This document shows, piece after piece, positions 61,128 to 64,000 of a stretch of DNA of 64,000 bases; positions within the stretch are counted from its first letter, which is position 1; each line of letters begins with the position of its first letter. The stretch is from CBDDCX01 sp965226925. GTDB taxonomy: Bacteria > Gemmatimonadota > Gemmatimonadetes > Longimicrobiales > Gaopeijiaceae. The notes below the pieces were generated by a model, which was given only the letters and a program-made list of their open reading frames with translations, was not told where the DNA came from and searched no databases. The translations under genes and the position numbers were made by a program. The stretch spans positions 496,001 to 560,000 of the forward strand of contig CBDDEN010000010.1 of NCBI GenBank assembly GCA_965226925.1, given 5' to 3'.

Positions 61128-61140
61128 CCTGTCGCTCCGC

Positions 61141-62327
61141 CTAAGGCGCCGGATCCACCGTGAACGAAATGGCCATTCCCGAGCCCATGTGCTCGGGGAT
61201 CTGGCAGTTCAGCATCCAATTCCCCGGATTGGACATGTCCACCAGGAGATCCACGGTGGAGCCCACGGGAATCACGGCCGTGTCCTTCCAGACCAGGTTG
61301 GTCGTGCGCGCCCCGTTTCGCTCGATCACCAGAAAGCGCTGGCCGTGCAGGTGCATGGGATGGTTCATGGGGTGAACGCCGCTTCCGGGGTTCACGATGC
61401 GGATCTTCGCCACGTCCCCCTCGGTGAACCTCCAGCCCGTCGCCGGCCCGATCTCCTCCTCTGCGACCCCCTCGTCCTCGCCCCGCGGCGGCTCGTAGAG
61501 GACCCATCTCACGGTGAGCCCGGTGGTGAGCCAGTTCATGACCGGCATGGCGTCGTTCCACTCCATGGGTGGCGAATAGGTGGAGCTTCGGATGGCCATG
61601 TCGAGAACGGGGGCCAGGTCCTGAACCACCAGGCGCAACTCGAGGTTGTGGTCCACGGGCTTGTCGAAAGAGGGCCGGAACCGGTCGATGTCAGCGACGA
61701 CATCGTCGTTTTCACGGAGTCGAGAGAACGACCATGTGTGGTCCCGCGCGGTCGCCTCGGCTCCCACACGCACGACCCCGAGCGTATCCACCGTGGAGTA
61801 GAACACCCCCGCAAAGTGGTTGAGGGCGCTCACCCGGTTCGTGATGGCGACGTCTCCCGGCTCGTCGAAGCGGGCCTCGATGACGAACCGTTGGCCCGGC
61901 GCGATCACCACGCTCTCGACCCACTCCTCGCGTTCGAACCGGCCGAGATCGCCGGCGATGACCTTCATCGGAACGCCCTCCAAGGCCAGGTTGAAGATCC
62001 GGGTGTTGGAGGCGTTCACGAGAAAGAACCGGGCCACGTCCCCACGGTCGACCAAGGTCTCGTGGTCGGCTCGCCCGTTCACCAATACCTGCGTGCCGAA
62101 GAGGCCCATGAGGGCGTGCGTAGGTGTTTCGCTTCCCCAGGGGATGAGGCCCTGGTCGTCGACCAGGATGTCGTCGAGGATCAAGACCTCTTCGCGGTTC
62201 ACACCGGCGTAGTAGTTCCCGTCCTCCGGCTCGACGAGGATGGCCCCATAGAGGCCGAGATCCTGGGCGGCATCACCCCTCTGGTGCGGATGGTACCAGA
62301 AGACCCCGGCATCGGGAAAGCGGGCCC
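61141..62327 (-). pseudogene. Multicopper oxidase lacking its N-terminus
   Basis: The copper sites that remain are VFWYHPHQRGDAAQDLGLYG near the left end and HPMNHPMHLHGQRFLV and LNCQIPEHMGSGM at the C-terminus, with the type 1 Cys in LNCQ. Leader and first copper motif are missing. At about 62327 the sequence is joined to a DUF5916 fragment in a different frame, so no start codon belongs to it except an internal GTG (62202). Confidence 0.78.
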
Positions 62328-63314
62328 GTCGAGCATTCCGTTGCCCTCGATGAAGAACGGTCTGCGCTCGGGAAAGAACGTCTCGAACGCCGTCAGGTTC
62401 ACCTCGGCGGGATCCGCTTCGACCTGCCCGAAATCCGGGTTGACGGTGAGGTCCAACGTGAGGTTGGGCCCCAATCCCATCTTCACATCAGCCCCCACGC
62501 GAGCCCGCGTCTTCTGATCGAACGGATCGGCGGCATCGACGTCCGACTCAAGCGTGAGGTCTCCCGCCACGTAGGGGAGAATCTCGATCCTGCGTGTGGG
62601 ACGAATCCCCGAGATCCCTCGCAGCGTGCCGAATTGCGACGCGTACCCGGCCTGGGCCCGCGACACGGGAATCAACGCCCACTGGATCTCCTCGTTGCGC
62701 TCGGGCACGTAGCGGGTGATCTCCATGCCCCACACCTGGGGATCGGCGGCGTTGAACCGAAGCTGGCTGAAGGGGATACGCATCTCCGCCATCCACCCCT
62801 GCGCGTCGATCGTGACACGCGTCGCCCACACGGGGTCGAACTGGGTCTCGCCGCTGTCCCGGTCGTCGGGATGGTACATGTCGAAGCGCACGCCGGCCGC
62901 CGAAACACCGAAGCTGTAGGCCGTGCGCCGGTCGTGATACGAGTCGAAGGCGATGATCAGCCGCTCCGCATCGCTTTCCCCGTCCCGACGTGTGAGGGTC
63001 GTCCGGATATCCGCGGGAGTCGGATGGTACATGCGGGCGCCGATATACAGGGCGTCGTCGTCATAGATCATCCGGACCTCCGTGGCGACCGACGGCTCTG
63101 CCCCTTCCACCGGCACCTTCTGGGTGAAGTCCGAGATCAACACCGCGGCGTTCCATGCCTCGTCGTCGAGAACCCCGTCCAGGGAAGGAGGTGGTCCCTG
63201 GAGGCGAGTCGCCGTCGCGCTCTGGAGAGTGCCCTGAGCGACCAGAGGCCCGCCGGACAGGCCGAGTGCCGCCCCAAGAACCACCGAAACCGTGATGTAC
63301 CGACCGCAACCCAT
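62327..63314 (-). pseudogene. DUF5916 protein, N-terminal fragment
   Basis: From the ATG at 63314 the product has a signal peptide (VVLGAALGLSGGPLVAQ), a CBM9-like module (SLDGVLDDEAWNAAVLISDF, VRMIYDDDALYIGARMY), and the DUF5916 start (MEITRYVPERNEEIQWALIP, NPDFGQVEADPAEVNLTAFE, FFPERRPFFIEG). It ends within the family's conserved FFIEG region at the junction with the multicopper oxidase. The barrel half is missing. Confidence 0.8.
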
Positions 63315-63590
63315 ATACCCATCCCCTCTTCTACCAAGGCTAAGGCGAGAAGCCGCACAAATAAGCCGAGCAAGGTACAACGGAACCGCACGTTCCCGCA
63401 CCTGAACGGCAATGTGCCCTCGCGCTCGTCGCACAGGCCCTTACAACCGCGCGCACTCCGCCCTCCCGGAGGTCTACGTCATCCATACGTCGTACTACGT
63501 ACTATGTCGTATCCAATCGTATCGCGGCTCATGGCATCCTCTAGACGAGGGCGGAACGACCCGCCGTCATCAACGAGCAAGGAGGACACC

Positions 63591-64000
63591 ATGAGGTCGC
63601 CACTATCGATTACAGCCATCGCTCTTCTCGCGCTCGCCGGAACCGCGTGTGATCGCAATCCGACGGGCGTGGAAGAGGGCGCTCAGCTGGAGCAAGGGGA
63701 AGAGGTCCTCGAGCAAGAGCCACCTCCTCCTCCTCCGCCTGTCCGCACACTCACCGTCCTCTCGCGGAATCTCTACCTGGGAGCCGATCTCACGCCCGTC
63801 ATGGGCGCCAGCGCACCCGAGCAGATCCCCTCGCGCGTGGGTGAGGCCTGGAACAGGATCGTCCTGAACGACTTCCGGGGCCGCGCGGACGCGATCGCCA
63901 GAGAGGTCCAGAGCACCCGTCCCGACGTGATCGGTCTTCAGGAGGTCGCGAAGTTCAGGATCCAGAATCCGGGCGACTACCTGGCCGGGAATCCACAGGC
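63591..64000 (+). CDS. Endonuclease/exonuclease/phosphatase-family lipoprotein, partial
   Basis: The ATG at 63591 follows AAGGAGG. The lipobox is in ALLALAGTAC; an acidic and Pro-rich linker follows. The catalytic domain starts TLTVLSRNLYLGADLTPV (metal-binding Asn) and continues RADAIAREVQSTRPDVIGLQEV with the catalytic Glu. The gene runs off the window edge. A secreted DNase or phosphodiesterase is likely. Confidence 0.8.
   Translation, partial: MRSPLSITAIALLALAGTACDRNPTGVEEGAQLEQGEEVLEQEPPPPPPPVRTLTVLSRNLYLGADLTPVMGASAPEQIPSRVGEAWNRIVLNDFRGRADAIAREVQSTRPDVIGLQEVAKFRIQNPGDYLAGNPQ

Noticed and set aside
60766..62517. A 583-codon open frame on the plus strand
   Set aside because: Antisense across three recognisable gene fragments; composition typical of shadow frames.

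Overview
The window is GC-rich bacterial DNA. The gene set (DUF5916/CBM9-like outer-membrane proteins, several LVIVD-repeat secreted proteins, many signal-peptide lipoproteins, amidohydrolases, an M28 peptidase and an M16 peptidase pair, Omp85-type barrels) resembles Gemmatimonadota or a related Gram-negative environmental or host-associated lineage. That assignment is inference from gene content. No rRNA, intact tRNA or CRISPR array was seen.

Layout. 0-2.2 kb: an LVIVD gene split by an IS256-type element, with 26-bp inverted repeats and an 8-bp target duplication. 2.3-6.8 kb: a secreted protein, a two-gene pilin-like operon, a VOC protein, an Omp85-type barrel and an Ig-like lipoprotein. 7-13.5 kb: a metallo-beta-lactamase/rhodanese sulfur enzyme with an in-frame TGA at a conserved Cys position, a deleted M24 peptidase, a class V aminotransferase and a molybdopterin oxidoreductase. 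13.5-19.1 kb: a frameshifted LVIVD gene, a broken PQQ sugar dehydrogenase, and a TRAP-transporter operon (SDR, DctP, DctQ, DctM). 19.2-27.4 kb: M28 peptidase, DUF5916 protein, deleted SDR, FAH-family hydrolase, class I/II aminotransferase, Ig-like lipoprotein. 27.7-41.8 kb: an accessory island holding a primase-polymerase gene split by an IS5 element, an unknown gene behind an AT-rich palindrome, a C-protein-like regulator with a bipartite C-box-like operator, an RNase H-like gene, a MmeI-like type IIL restriction-methylation enzyme, a membrane-anchored unknown, a pair of 145-bp direct repeats, and an outer-membrane gene split by an IS3 element. 42-56 kb: amidohydrolase, tandem LVIVD genes, amidase, hydantoinase-like enzyme, lipoproteins, esterase, M16 pair. 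56-64 kb: a PKD/membrane protein, a zinc-ribbon protein, gene fragments, a DsbA/FrnE-like protein whose CPWC motif reads TGA-PWC, a DUF4160/HTH toxin-antitoxin-like pair, and truncated amidohydrolase, multicopper oxidase and DUF5916 genes, ending in a partial endonuclease/exonuclease/phosphatase lipoprotein.

Two themes stand out. First, two genes carry a single in-frame TGA exactly where a conserved Cys is expected, and each has a hairpin whose G-containing loop begins 21 nt after the TGA. Both are candidate selenoproteins in redox or sulfur enzymes. Second, the window is full of broken genes: three clean IS insertions whose removal restores an ORF, several genes that kept both ends but lost the middle, and head-to-tail fusions of unrelated fragments. 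This suggests active gene decay, or a genome undergoing deletion and IS activity. The decay also means ordinary nonsense mutation must be considered for the two TGA genes.
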